In this document: piece after piece, positions 22,947-34,395 of the stretch | Layout: each line of letters begins with the position of its first letter | Position numbering within the stretch: the first letter of the stretch is position 1 | Assembly: GCA_001768615.1 (NCBI GenBank) | Contig: MELE01000214.1 | Location: forward strand, 2,913-47,384 | Length of the DNA: 44,472 nucleotides | Origin: Acidobacteria bacterium RIFCSPLOWO2_12_FULL_67_14b | Lineage (GTDB): Bacteria > Acidobacteriota > Vicinamibacteria > Vicinamibacterales > UBA2999 | Reading direction: 5' to 3' | Made by a program: the position numbers and the translations under genes | The notes under the pieces: generated by a model | What the model was told of the DNA's origin: nothing | Databases searched by the model: none | The model's input: the letters and a program-made list of their open reading frames with translations, nothing else

Positions 22947-23741
22947 ATGTTCCAAAACCTCGCCAGCCTTACGCGCTACCGGGCGCTGATCCAGACGCTG
23001 GTCGTTCGCGACCTGAAGGCGCGCTACCGCGGGTCGGTGCTCGGTTTCTTCTGGTCGTTCTTCAACCCGGCGCTCCTCCTCTTCATCTATACCTTCGTCT
23101 TCACCAAGGTCCTTCCGGCGAGCCATCCGAAAGACATGGAGCCGTTTGCGCTCTTCATGTTCTGCGGCATCCTGCCCTGGACCTGGTTCTCCTCGTCCTT
23201 GCTCGAATCGTCCAATACGCTGATCGCGGGCGGCAACCTGATCAAGAAGGTGCTGTTCCCCGCGGAGGTGCTGCCGATCGTCACCGTGCTGGCGAACATG
23301 GTGCACTTCTTCCTCGGCCTGCCGATCCTCGCGGCCTTCGTGCTCTATTACCAGCGCCCGGTCGACCCGCTGGAGCTGTTGTGGTTCCCGGTGATCGTGC
23401 TCGTGCAGCTGGTGCTGACGACGGGCCTGGCGCTGTTCCTGTCGGCGTTGACCGTGCACTTCCGCGACCTGAAGGACCTGCTCGGCAATCTGCTGACGCT
23501 GTGGTTTTTCGCGACGCCGATCATCTACTCGATGGAGATGGCGCCGTCGAACATGCACTGGTGGCTGAACCTGAACCCGATGACCCACCTGATGCGCTCG
23601 TACCAGGAGGTCCTGTTCTTCGAAGGCCCGCTCGGCCACCAGCGCTGGCTCGCCGCCCTCGGCGTGATGTCCGTGGTCATTTTCATGGCCGGATACTTTG
23701 TGTTCGATCGGTTGCGCGATAGTTTTGCGGAGGAAGTGTGA
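22947..23741 (+). CDS. ABC-2 type polysaccharide export permease (Wzm/TagG-like)
   Basis: This 264-aa integral membrane protein has about six hydrophobic segments. It opens MFQNLASLTRYRALIQTLVV and has DLKARYRGSVLGFFWSFFNP, the conserved cytoplasmic entry of O-antigen and teichoic-acid exporters. NPMTHLMRSYQEVLFFEGP near the end is also typical. With the Wzt-like ATPase downstream it would export an undecaprenyl-linked glycan across the inner membrane. ATG 22947 is preferred over the adjacent GTG 22944. Confidence 0.92.
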   Translation: MFQNLASLTRYRALIQTLVVRDLKARYRGSVLGFFWSFFNPALLLFIYTFVFTKVLPASHPKDMEPFALFMFCGILPWTWFSSSLLESSNTLIAGGNLIKKVLFPAEVLPIVTVLANMVHFFLGLPILAAFVLYYQRPVDPLELLWFPVIVLVQLVLTTGLALFLSALTVHFRDLKDLLGNLLTLWFFATPIIYSMEMAPSNMHWWLNLNPMTHLMRSYQEVLFFEGPLGHQRWLAALGVMSVVIFMAGYFVFDRLRDSFAEEV

Positions 23742-23743
23742 CA

Positions 23744-23846
23744 ATGCATCGCACAGAAACACAGAAGCACAGAAACACAGAACGCTCCTCTTCTTTGAAA
23801 AGCGTTTTCTGTGTTTCCGTGTTTCCGTGTTTCCGTGTGACGCATT
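23744..23846. repeat. 'cacagaaacacagaagc' long imperfect hairpin
   Basis: Repeats of cacagaaacacagaagcaca on the left face ctgtgtttccgtgtttccgt on the right across a short centre (ctcctcttctttgaaaagc). They can fold into a roughly 45-bp arm hairpin. It separates the permease from its ATPase. ORFs called through it are extensions, not genes. Confidence 0.7.
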
Positions 23847-23868
23847 TCGGAGCGCGGCGGTTGGCTCC

Positions 23869-25242
23869 ATGAAGCCCGCCATCGACGTCGTCAACGTCTC
23901 GAAAGTCTACCGGCGCTACGCGCGGCGGAAGCAGTTCGCCACGCTCAAGTCGGCCCTCCTGGACGGCAGCCTGATCGGCGATCTCAAGCCGGAAGAGACG
24001 TTCCCCGCGCTTCGCGGCGTCTCGTTCTCGGTCCCGAAGGGTTGCACCTACGGCGTGATCGGGCGGAACGGATCCGGCAAGAGCACGCTGCTCAAGTGCG
24101 TGGCGGGCATCACGCGTCCCACTGAAGGCCGCATCCATGTCGACGGCCGCATCTCGGCGCTGATCGAGCTGGGCGCGGGCTTCCATCCGGAGATTTCGGG
24201 CCGCGAGAACATCTTCATCAACGGCATCATGCTGGGACTCACCAAGAAGGAGATCCTGCGCCGCTTCGACGAGATCGTGGAGTTCGCCGAGATGCGGGAC
24301 TTCATCGACGCGCCGGTGAAGACCTACTCGTCGGGGATGTACATGCGCCTCGGGTTTGCCGTGGCCATTCACGTGGATCCGGAAGTGCTGCTGGTCGACG
24401 AAGTGCTCGCCGTGGGCGACCAGGGCTTCACGCACAAGTGCCTCGACAAGTTCTCGGAGTTCCGCCGGCGCAACAAGTCGATCCTGCTGGTCACGCATTC
24501 GCTCGATCTGGTCGAGAAGTTCTGCGACGAGGCCCACTGGCTCGATCACGGCAAGACGAAGGGCGAGGGCGACCCCAAGCGCGTGGTCGCCGCCTACGTC
24601 ATCGACGTCGAAGACAGCGAAGAGAACGACCTGGCGAAGGCCGAATCGGCTCGGGTTGCCGCCTCCGCCTCGGCGCCGGCGACAACCACCTCAGAGCAGG
24701 AGCAGGTAGCGCGGAACTTCAGTTCCGCGGAAGCGGAAGGCCCGGAGAATCCGGTGGACGATGGCCCGAAGGACGGGTTCAAGTCGGCCGAAGGCCGGTG
24801 GGGCACGCGGGAGATCGAGATCACGGGGGTGTCCATCACCGGCCCCGACGGCGAGGCCGGCCACGTGTTCCAGAGCGGGGATGCGGTGCAGGTTCGCATG
24901 GAGGTGAAGGCCGGCGAAACGATCACCGATTTCGTGTTCGGCCTCGGCCTGTTCAACGCCGACGGCGTGTGCATCTACGGGACCAACACGAACCTGGAAG
25001 AGTTTCAGCCGACCGAAATCACGGGCGAAGCCGTGGTGACCTTCACCATCGATCACCTGGATCTCGTGGAGGGCACCTACCGCCTCGACCTGGCCGCGCA
25101 CAAGGCCGACGGCTATCCGTACGATTACCACCGCCTGCTCTATACCTTCCGCGTCAAGTCACGGGTGCGGGACGTCGGCATCTATCGTCCGGATCACAAA
25201 TGGTCGTTCGCGGGGGGAATCAAATTCCAGGGGGGAGCTTGA
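23869..25242 (+). CDS. Polysaccharide ABC exporter ATPase with C-terminal glycan-binding domain (Wzt-like)
   Basis: This 457-aa protein starts at ATG 23869 (MKPAIDVVNVSKVYRRYARR). The ATPase half has Walker A GRNGSGKSTLLK, the signature YSSGMYMRLGFAVA and Walker B VLLVDEVLAVGD. The C-terminal part (about 300-457, beginning GTREIEITGVSITGPDG) resembles the Wzt C-terminal beta-sandwich that reads the glycan's terminal cap. The linker (about 250-300) is Ala/Glu-rich and contains an in-frame REP hairpin encoding QVARNFSSAEAEG. It pairs with the permease just upstream. The long track start at 23698 runs through the hairpin repeat and is not used. Confidence 0.92.
   Translation: MKPAIDVVNVSKVYRRYARRKQFATLKSALLDGSLIGDLKPEETFPALRGVSFSVPKGCTYGVIGRNGSGKSTLLKCVAGITRPTEGRIHVDGRISALIELGAGFHPEISGRENIFINGIMLGLTKKEILRRFDEIVEFAEMRDFIDAPVKTYSSGMYMRLGFAVAIHVDPEVLLVDEVLAVGDQGFTHKCLDKFSEFRRRNKSILLVTHSLDLVEKFCDEAHWLDHGKTKGEGDPKRVVAAYVIDVEDSEENDLAKAESARVAASASAPATTTSEQEQVARNFSSAEAEGPENPVDDGPKDGFKSAEGRWGTREIEITGVSITGPDGEAGHVFQSGDAVQVRMEVKAGETITDFVFGLGLFNADGVCIYGTNTNLEEFQPTEITGEAVVTFTIDHLDLVEGTYRLDLAAHKADGYPYDYHRLLYTFRVKSRVRDVGIYRPDHKWSFAGGIKFQGGA
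24706..24729 (+). repeat. GTAG-REP hairpin inside the Wzt-like gene
   Basis: GTAG directly followed by CGCGGAACT-TC-AGTTCCGCG, a 9-bp perfect stem with the CT-NN-AG core. It is in frame, in the linker between ATPase and binding domain. Confidence 0.75.
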
Positions 25243-25700
25243 CGCTGAACGACGCCGTGAGGCTTGTCTCGCGCGCGCGCGCGGCGGGGGAAACCGTGGT
25301 CTTCACCAACGGCGTCTTCGATCTCCTTCACCCCGGCCACATCCGCTACCTCCGCGACGCGAAAGCGCTCGGCGACGTCCTGATCGTCGGCCTCAACAGC
25401 GATCGCTCCGCGCGCGCGCTCGGCAAGGCGCCCGGCCGTCCGATCAATCCCGAGCAGGAACGCGCCGAGGTGCTGGCCGCGCTCGCCCCGGTGGATGCGG
25501 TCGTGATGTTCGATGAAGACACGCCGCACGCGATCGTCTCGGCGCTGCAACCCGACGTGCTGGTGAAGGGCGCCGACTGGGGCGAGACCGAGATCATCGG
25601 CCGGGACGTGGTCGAAGCCCGCGGAGGACGCGTGGTGAGAATCCCGCTGGCGGCCGGGTATTCGACGACGGCGATGGTCGATCGGATTCGACGCGGCTAA
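25239..25700 (+). CDS. Heptose-1-phosphate adenylyltransferase-like protein (RfaE/HldE domain II type)
   Basis: This 153-aa nucleotidyltransferase contains VVFTNGVFDLLHPGHIRYLR with the HxGH motif, then VGLNSDRSARALGK, LVKGADWGETEIIGRDVV and the tail GYSTTAMVDRIR. These match RfaE domain II, which transfers AMP to D-glycero-beta-D-manno-heptose 1-phosphate for LPS core or related glycans. TTG 25239 overlaps the upstream stop (TTGA) behind a GGGGGAG, so coupled translation is likely. GTG 25257 is an alternative. The kinase domain (domain I) is absent. Similar CDP-glycerol or FAD synthetase-type enzymes are less likely given the GADW segment. Confidence 0.85.
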   Translation: MTLNDAVRLVSRARAAGETVVFTNGVFDLLHPGHIRYLRDAKALGDVLIVGLNSDRSARALGKAPGRPINPEQERAEVLAALAPVDAVVMFDEDTPHAIVSALQPDVLVKGADWGETEIIGRDVVEARGGRVVRIPLAAGYSTTAMVDRIRRG

Positions 25701-25715
25701 CCAGCCCTCAGGCCC

Positions 25716-26468
25716 TCATTCCCAGTTGGCATCCTCGAGCAGCGGCGTGCCGCGCCTGACGAAGATCGCATCGCCCATGCGGAGGCGGTTGTCGCGCGGG
25801 CGCGGGGCGAGGGCGGCGAAGTCGTACAGGTCGAAACCGCGCGCGTCGAGGTAGTTCAGCAGCCCGGTGAATGTTGTGCCGCCGATGCGATGGATGTCGA
25901 AGAACGACACCTCGGAGACGATCACCTCGATGCGCGGCAGCAGCGCCGCGGCGCCGTCCAGCACGGAGATTTCGTGGCGCTCGACATCGAGCTTCAGCAA
26001 CACGCGATCGCCGGCGGCGATCGCCGGCCCCACCAGATCGTCGAGCGTGGTTGAGGGATAGATGGCGCTCAGCTCGTCCGCAAACCCCGTGGCCGGCGCG
26101 ACCCAGGCGCCGGTGTTCCGCTGATCGGTGGCCGCGGAGATCATCCGCACTTCCGCGACGTTGGGCGATGTGATCGCCGTGCGGTGAATCGAAAATCGCG
26201 GTGAGGTGAACCTGGCCTCGAGCGCCGGCCAGCAGCCGGGCTGCGGCTCGATCACATGAAAGCGCGCGCCCGGGAAGATCCCGCTTGCCAGGGTGGACCA
26301 CTGGCCGACATTCGCGCCGCCATCAATCACCACGGCCGGCACGAACCCCAAGTGCACCAGATTACCCAGGGCCTCCCCCATGGCATCGAAGCGGTTCTCG
26401 GGCCGGCTGGCCCACCCGACACGAAGCCCGAGAGCCCGGAAGAAGCGCTTCGCCAGGCTGCAAAGCAT
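25716..26468 (-). CDS. FkbM-family SAM-dependent methyltransferase
   Basis: On the minus strand the C-terminal 250 aa of a longer track ORF form an FkbM-type methyltransferase. Motif I is VVIDGGANVGQWS. LLKLDVERHEISVLDGA matches the family block LKIDVEGxExxVLxG, with Arg in place of Gly. The end carries RMGDAIFVRR. Members methylate sugar or glycolipid hydroxyls, fitting the neighbouring polysaccharide genes. ATG 26468 is chosen because it leaves 51 AT-rich bp to the divergent vapB; ATG 26498 is possible. The track's upstream extension to 27329 overlaps vapBC and is a shadow. Confidence 0.82.
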   Translation of the reverse strand: MLCSLAKRFFRALGLRVGWASRPENRFDAMGEALGNLVHLGFVPAVVIDGGANVGQWSTLASGIFPGARFHVIEPQPGCWPALEARFTSPRFSIHRTAITSPNVAEVRMISAATDQRNTGAWVAPATGFADELSAIYPSTTLDDLVGPAIAAGDRVLLKLDVERHEISVLDGAAALLPRIEVIVSEVSFFDIHRIGGTTFTGLLNYLDARGFDLYDFAALAPRPRDNRLRMGDAIFVRRGTPLLEDANWE

Positions 26469-26519
26469 CAATACATCATATATCAAGGCATCAAACATCA
26501 CTATGGTATGCTGGGAAAC

Positions 26520-26807
26520 ATGCGCACCACCCTCACGCTCGACCCGGACGTGGCTGCACTGCTCAAGAAGGCGGTGGCAAGGGGCGATCGCAGCTTCAAG
26601 GACGTCGTGAACACGGCGCTTCGGAGGGGTCTGGAAGCTGCGGAGAGCGCGCCGAAACCCAGGAAACGGTTTGTCCAACGCGTCTGGCCCAACGGCGGCG
26701 GTGTGTTCCTCAAGTCGCCGCAGGAAATAAAGCAACTGCTGCTCGACGAAGACGTCGAGAGGTTCCTTGAAGTTACTCGACGTCAATCTCCTCCTGTACG
26801 CGACTAA
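26520..26807 (+). CDS. VapB-type antitoxin (ribbon-helix-helix)
   Basis: This 95-aa protein begins MRTTLTLDPDVAALLKKAVA at ATG 26520, with GGGAA upstream. The strand-helix-helix start is typical of RHH antitoxins, followed by SFKDVVNTALRRGLE. The C-terminus (about 50-95) is the extended toxin-binding tail. It overlaps the PIN toxin start by about 41 bp. It would repress its own operon and neutralise the toxin. Confidence 0.85.
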   Translation: MRTTLTLDPDVAALLKKAVARGDRSFKDVVNTALRRGLEAAESAPKPRKRFVQRVWPNGGGVFLKSPQEIKQLLLDEDVERFLEVTRRQSPPVRD

Positions 26808-27192
26808 CCCGCAATCGCCCCAGCACGACAGGGCGCGGACCTGGTTCGACGACACGATGAATGGAGTCGACCGCCTGGGAATGCCCTGGCACACGCTGGT
26901 TGGGTTCCTGCGGATGTCGACGCAGCCGGAGTCGTTTCGACCGCCGCTGTCGATGGACACGGCGTTGTCGTTTGTGGAGGAATGGCTCGAGTGGGACACG
27001 GTGTGGGTTCCACAACCCGGCCCGGACCACGCGACGATTCTCGCGACGTTACTGAGGCAAACGCCGCGTAGCCGAATCGTGCCGGATGCCCACCTGGCCG
27101 CCCTGGCGATCGAGCATGGCCTGACGCTCTGCTCGGCAGACTCGGACTTCAAGCAATTCGCCGGTTTGCGCTTCCTTAATCCGCTCGAGTAG
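26767..27192 (+). CDS. VapC-type PIN-domain ribonuclease toxin
   Basis: This 141-aa protein starts at TTG 26767 (MKLLDVNLLLYATNPQSPQH). The start is fixed by the first catalytic Asp in LLDVN. The other PIN acidic positions are in PDAHLAALAIEHGLTLCSAD, which ends with the SxDxDF-type motif (SADSDF). VapC toxins cleave tRNA or rRNA. The antitoxin is immediately upstream and overlapping. A hairpin array follows. Confidence 0.88.
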   Translation: MKLLDVNLLLYATNPQSPQHDRARTWFDDTMNGVDRLGMPWHTLVGFLRMSTQPESFRPPLSMDTALSFVEEWLEWDTVWVPQPGPDHATILATLLRQTPRSRIVPDAHLAALAIEHGLTLCSADSDFKQFAGLRFLNPLE

Positions 27193-27350
27193 GACTCGGC
27201 GGCTTCGCCGCCTCGTGGGGGTCGCTCGCTTCGCTCGCTCCTGGGACTCCTCGCTCCGCTCGTCGTGGGACTCGGGCTCTTCGAGCCCTCGTGTAAGTGC
27301 ATTTCCCCTACGAACGAAGTGAGTCCCACGAGGCGCGAAGCGCCGAGTCA
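27193..27350. repeat. Second mosaic hairpin array, between vapC and mfd
   Basis: Units such as gactcggcggcttcgccgcc and gactcgggctcttcgagccc each form a small hairpin. The centre aagtgcatttcccctacgaa matches the centre of the array at 10765-11005, and the right side is inverted. The remaining 36 bp to mfd show no clear promoter. Confidence 0.75.
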
Positions 27351-27386
27351 TGTCATAATCAAGAGTTCTTGTAAGCAGGTTCGTGA

Positions 27387-31040
<3,654 letters not shown>

Positions 31041-31122
31041 GACTTGAGGCCTGAGGCTTGAGACTTGACCCCAAGCCCCAAGCCCCAAGCCCGTATCAAC
31101 CCCCGTATAATCGATAGAAGCC
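31041..31122 (+). repeat. Direct repeats and a TATAAT before the SurA-like gene
   Basis: Tandem gagacttgagacttgaggcc and cccaagccccaagccccaag tracts fill the gap. TATAAT lies at 31106-31111, only 11 nt before the ATG, so it is either a chance match or serves a very short leader. Confidence 0.5.
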
Positions 31123-32163
31123 ATGAAATTACGAATTGCCGGTTTGGTCGTTATCGGATTGGTGGTGGGTCTGGCGTCGCCGCAAGCTGACATTCTCGAG
31201 CAGGTGCTCGTCAAGGTGAACGGCGAGATCATCACCAAGACCGACCTCGAGGCGCGCCAGATTGCCGCCCTTCGGCAGAAGCAGCCGAACCTGCGGCCCG
31301 ATAGCGATGCGGAGCTGCAGAAGGCGCTCGCCGAGATCACCCCGGAGGTGATCGTCGACGCGGTCGAAGAGCTACTGATGGTCCAGCGCGGCAAGGAGCT
31401 GGGCTACACGATGTCCACCGAGCAGTTCACCGGCATCGTCGAGAACATCAAGAAAGAAAACAAGATCGAAAGCGACGCCGCCCTCGAGGCGGCGCTCAAG
31501 CAGGAAGGCATGACCATGGCCGACCTGCGCCGGCAGCTCGAGCGCACCATGCTCGTGCAGCGCGTGCAGCAGACCGACGTCATGGCGAAGCTGCAGGTGA
31601 CCGACACCGAGCTCAGGGCGTACTACGAGACGCACAAGGACGAATTCGCCACCACGCCGCAAATCACGCTCCGCGAGATCACCATCGCCGTGCCGGTGAC
31701 CGCGCAGGGCATCAACGTGGCGCAGGACGATGCGGCGAAAGAGAAGGCGGAGGATGTCCGCAAGAAAGCCGCGGCCGGCGAGCCGTTCGCGCGGCTGGCG
31801 GCGGACTTCTCGGACTCTGGTTCCAAGGCCAACGGCGGCCTGGTGGGTCCGCTGAGCAAGAGCGACCTGTCGGAGGAGCTGCAGAAGGCCGTGGCCGGCC
31901 TGAAGACTGGCGACCTCACGCCGGTCACGCGGACGACGCGCGGCTACCAAATCGTCAAGATCGAAGCGTTGCAGGAGACGACCACCAAGTCGTTCGAGGA
32001 CGCGAAGAACGAGATCGCCGACAAGATCGCCAACGACAAGCGCAGCGGCGAGTACACGAAGTTCATCGAGCGCCTGCGCGCCGAGGCGATCATCGACTGG
32101 AAGAACGACGAGATCAAGAAGGCGTACGAGCTGGGCCTGAAAGCCCGGCCCACGGAATCGTAG
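31123..32163 (+). CDS. Periplasmic peptidyl-prolyl isomerase, SurA/parvulin type
   Basis: This 346-aa protein starts with a signal-like segment (MKLRIAGLVVIGLVVGLASP). A SurA N-terminal region follows (VLVKVNGEIITKTDLEARQI), then a parvulin rotamase domain (about 180-285) with ITLREITIAVP, FARLAADFSDSGSKANGGLV and GYQIVKIEAL. Such chaperones fold outer-membrane proteins in the periplasm. The order mfd then SurA-like recurs in Acidobacteriota as far as I recall. There is one rotamase domain, against two in E. coli SurA. The TAG stop is part of a GTAG-REP. Confidence 0.88.
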   Translation: MKLRIAGLVVIGLVVGLASPQADILEQVLVKVNGEIITKTDLEARQIAALRQKQPNLRPDSDAELQKALAEITPEVIVDAVEELLMVQRGKELGYTMSTEQFTGIVENIKKENKIESDAALEAALKQEGMTMADLRRQLERTMLVQRVQQTDVMAKLQVTDTELRAYYETHKDEFATTPQITLREITIAVPVTAQGINVAQDDAAKEKAEDVRKKAAAGEPFARLAADFSDSGSKANGGLVGPLSKSDLSEELQKAVAGLKTGDLTPVTRTTRGYQIVKIEALQETTTKSFEDAKNEIADKIANDKRSGEYTKFIERLRAEAIIDWKNDEIKKAYELGLKARPTES

Positions 32164-32184
32164 TGGCGGGTCTTTAGACCCGCC
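32160..32184 (+). repeat. GTAG-REP hairpin after the SurA-like gene
   Basis: GTAG, T, GGCGGGTCT-TT-AGACCCGCC. The hairpin is identical to the one after rpmH. The TAG is the stop codon of the upstream gene. Confidence 0.8.
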
Positions 32185-32206
32185 CATTAGACGCGCCTAT
32201 CCCGAC

Positions 32207-32698
32207 ATGGATCCGAGCTGGTATGCGATCCGCACGCGATCGCGGCACGAGAAGATCGTCCGCGATCAGCTCGACAAGAAGCTGGTCGAGGTCTTCCTTC
32301 CCACCATCGGCCGCTGGAGCCACTGGAAAGACCGCAAGAAGAAGATCGACTGGCCGCTCTTTCCCGGCTACTGCTTCGCGCGGTTCATCCCGGATGACCG
32401 CATCGGCATCCTCAAGGCGCACGGCGTCGTCTCGATCATCAGCAACAGCGGCATGCTGTCGCCGATTCCGGACATTGAAATCGAAAGCATCCGCACGCTC
32501 GTCGAGAGCGAGCTCGCCTACGATCCGGTCCCGCTGATCAAGGAGGGCGACATGGTCCTCGTCACGCACGGCCCGCTCAAGGGCGTGGTCGGGCGGCTGG
32601 TGCGCAAGGGCGCGCACGCCCGGCTCGTGCTGTCGGTGGATCTCATCGGCCAGGCCGTGAGCGTGGAAGTGGATGCGTCGGACGTCAAAGCGTATTAG
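32207..32698 (+). CDS. Specialised NusG paralogue (UpxY/LoaP/RfaH-like antiterminator)
   Basis: This 163-aa protein opens MDPSWYAIRTRSRHEKIVRD, the NGN-domain start shared by NusG paralogues. It continues DWPLFPGYCFARFIP and ends with a KOW module (KEGDMVLVTHGPLKGVVGRL). Housekeeping NusG normally lies with secE and rplK, which are absent here, so this is probably a locus-specific antiterminator. UpxY, LoaP and RfaH relatives promote read-through of long polysaccharide or secondary-metabolite operons. Nearby glycan genes fit that role, but the target is not shown. Its end overlaps the next ORF. Confidence 0.85.
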   Translation: MDPSWYAIRTRSRHEKIVRDQLDKKLVEVFLPTIGRWSHWKDRKKKIDWPLFPGYCFARFIPDDRIGILKAHGVVSIISNSGMLSPIPDIEIESIRTLVESELAYDPVPLIKEGDMVLVTHGPLKGVVGRLVRKGAHARLVLSVDLIGQAVSVEVDASDVKAY

Positions 32699-33107
32699 CG
32701 CCGTCGCGATCGGGACGGCGGCGGCCGTGCTGATCGCCGAGCTCGCGTTGTCGTCGACCAGTTTCCCCTCCGACAGCGTGGCCATCATTCCCGATCCGTA
32801 TCTGCATCACGTGCATCTGAAGAACCGCACGTTCGTGGCGCATCATCCGTCGGGGGAGTTCGTCTTCATGGCCGTGCCGTCCAGCTACAAGCTTCACGGT
32901 GGCGACGTGATCGGCAAGGCCGACTTCCACGCCCGCGTCAAGGCGTTTGCCGGGGCGAACGGGCTCCGCTTCCTGGACCTCTATTCGCCGTTCGACAAAG
33001 CCACGGCAGCGGGGACTCCCTTGTTCTTCAAACACGACGTACACTTCACTGCTGAGGGCCACGCCGTCGCCGCCGAAGTGGCTGCGGCATTGTTTCCGGG
33101 CACGTAG
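32673..33107 (+). pseudogene. Internally deleted SGNH/GDSL-hydrolase-like gene
   Basis: The 144-aa reading frame has an N-terminal hydrophobic segment (VAIGTAAAVLIAELAL), then PDPYLHHVHLKNRTFVAHHP. It jumps to a C-terminal block VFMAVPSSYKLHGG ... RFLDLYSPF ... HDVHFTAEGHAVAAEV. The end matches the Asp-x-x-His catalytic region of SGNH hydrolases, but the GDS serine block and most of the fold are missing. This looks like an in-frame internal deletion of a gene of about 300 codons. It overlaps the NusG-like gene by 26 bp. Its TAG stop is in a GTAG-REP. It might still be translated. Confidence 0.6.
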
Positions 33108-33129
33108 GGACAAACCTTCAGGTTTGTCC
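33104..33129 (+). repeat. GTAG-REP hairpin before dusB
   Basis: GTAG directly followed by GGACAAACCT-TC-AGGTTTGTCC, a 10-bp perfect stem. It occupies the gap between the SGNH remnant and dusB and supplies the remnant's TAG stop. Confidence 0.8.
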
Positions 33130-33136
33130 AAAAGAC

Positions 33137-34273
33137 ATGACGATCAAGATCGGATCCGTCGCGCTGCAATCTCCGTTTGTCGTCTCGCCCATGGCGGGTA
33201 TGACCGACACCGCGTTTCGCCGCCTGGTGAAGCGCCAGGGTGGGTGCGGCCTCGTCGTGTCCGAGATGGTCAGCAGCGAGGGGCTGGTGCGCGGCATCGA
33301 TCGCACGCTCGAGTACGCCGAGTACACCGAAGAGGAGCGGCCCGTCTCCATCCAAATCTTCGGCGGCGAGCCGGCGCGGATGGCCGAAGCGGCGCGCGTG
33401 GTCGAGCAGATGGGCGCCAACATCGTCGACGTCAACATGGGCTGCCCGGTGCCGAAGATCGCGAAGCACAACGCGGGCTGCAGCCTCATGCGCGAGCCGG
33501 CGCACGCCGCGGAGATCATCGCGGCGATGACGAAGGCGGTGACCATCCCCGTCACGGTGAAGATGCGCAAGGGGTGGGACGACGGGGAGGTCAACGCGCC
33601 GGAGCTGGCCAGGCATGTCGAGGGCGCCGGCGCGGCGGCGATCGCGGTGCATGGGCGCACGGCGAAGCAGAGCTACAGCGGGATGGCGGACTGGGACCTG
33701 GTGTCGATGGTGGCGCAGGCGGTGTCGATTCCGGTGTTCGGATCCGGCGACTGCATCGAGCCCGAAGACATCGTCTCGCGCATGCGCGCCGGCGTGAGCG
33801 GCGTGTTCGTGGGCCGCGGCGTGCTGCGCAACCCGTGGATCCTGGCGCAGGCGCGCGACCTGATGGCGGGCCGCCCGGCCCGCGAGGTCACGCGCGAAGA
33901 GCGCGGCCGCTTCCTGCTCGACTACATGCAATTGCTGTTGAGCGAAAACGTCGATGAAGCTCAGGGTTTTCGCCATACCGCCATATCTCCGGGCTCCCTT
34001 CGACGAAGCTCAGGGCAGGCCGGGCTCCGGGCTCCGGGCTCCGACATTCCGGGCTCCGATATTCCGGGCTCCGACATTCCGGCGGTTGGCCGCGAACGCT
34101 GGGTGATCAACAAGCTGCGCGCGCTGTGCACGTGGTACACGAAGGGGTTCGAAGGGGGCTCGCACCTGCGCATCGGCGTGAACGCGGCGAAGTCGATTCC
34201 CGAACTCGAGGCCCTCATTCACGAATTTTTTGTCGCAGACACACGATGCGCCGCTACGCAACGAGGGGGCTGA
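33137..34273 (+). CDS. dusB: tRNA-dihydrouridine synthase, DusB-like
   Basis: This 378-aa FMN enzyme reduces uridine in tRNA D-loops. It starts MTIKIGSVALQSPFVVSPMA. The catalytic Cys103 is in VDVNMGCPVPK. Further markers are VKMRKGWDD, HGRTAKQSYSGMADW, FGSGDCIEPEDI and GVFVGRGVLRNPWI. Two oddities are visible. About 40 codons (near residues 277-318) are repeat-derived, including a cttcgacgaagctcaggg block and GSDIP tandem units. The last residues (CAATQRGG) and the stop come from the 97-bp palindrome. The fold core precedes both, so activity is likely kept. Confidence 0.92.
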   Translation: MTIKIGSVALQSPFVVSPMAGMTDTAFRRLVKRQGGCGLVVSEMVSSEGLVRGIDRTLEYAEYTEEERPVSIQIFGGEPARMAEAARVVEQMGANIVDVNMGCPVPKIAKHNAGCSLMREPAHAAEIIAAMTKAVTIPVTVKMRKGWDDGEVNAPELARHVEGAGAAAIAVHGRTAKQSYSGMADWDLVSMVAQAVSIPVFGSGDCIEPEDIVSRMRAGVSGVFVGRGVLRNPWILAQARDLMAGRPAREVTREERGRFLLDYMQLLLSENVDEAQGFRHTAISPGSLRRSSGQAGLRAPGSDIPGSDIPGSDIPAVGRERWVINKLRALCTWYTKGFEGGSHLRIGVNAAKSIPELEALIHEFFVADTRCAATQRGG

Positions 34274-34353
34274 TTTTGGCAAAAAGCGTTGGGATGCGCT
34301 CATGAAGCGCACCGTAAGCTTCCCGCTTTTTCCAAAATCACCCCCTCGTTGCG
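34257..34353 (+). repeat. 97-bp palindromic element, copy A
   Basis: Ends CGCAACGAGGGGG and CCCCCTCGTTGCG pair. Inner arms TGATTTTGG..AAAAAGCG pair with CGCTTTTT..CCAAAATCA, leaving two single bulged C bases on the left arm. The loop holds gatgcgctcatgaagcgcac with its own small hairpin. It overlaps the 3' end of dusB and lies 42 bp before the NeuB-like gene. Confidence 0.85.
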
Positions 34354-34395
34354 TTCACGCGGCCGGCATCGTGTCGCTCGGATAAGATCAACTGA

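Noticed and set aside
25716-27329. 537-aa minus-strand ORF as one large protein
   Set aside because: Only the C-terminal 250-260 residues show the FkbM fold. The rest overlaps the vapBC genes and the hairpin array antisense.
31104-31113. TATAAT before the SurA-like gene as its promoter
   Set aside because: It lies only 11 nt from the start codon and no -35 is found at 16-18 bp. Mentioned as a weak signal only.
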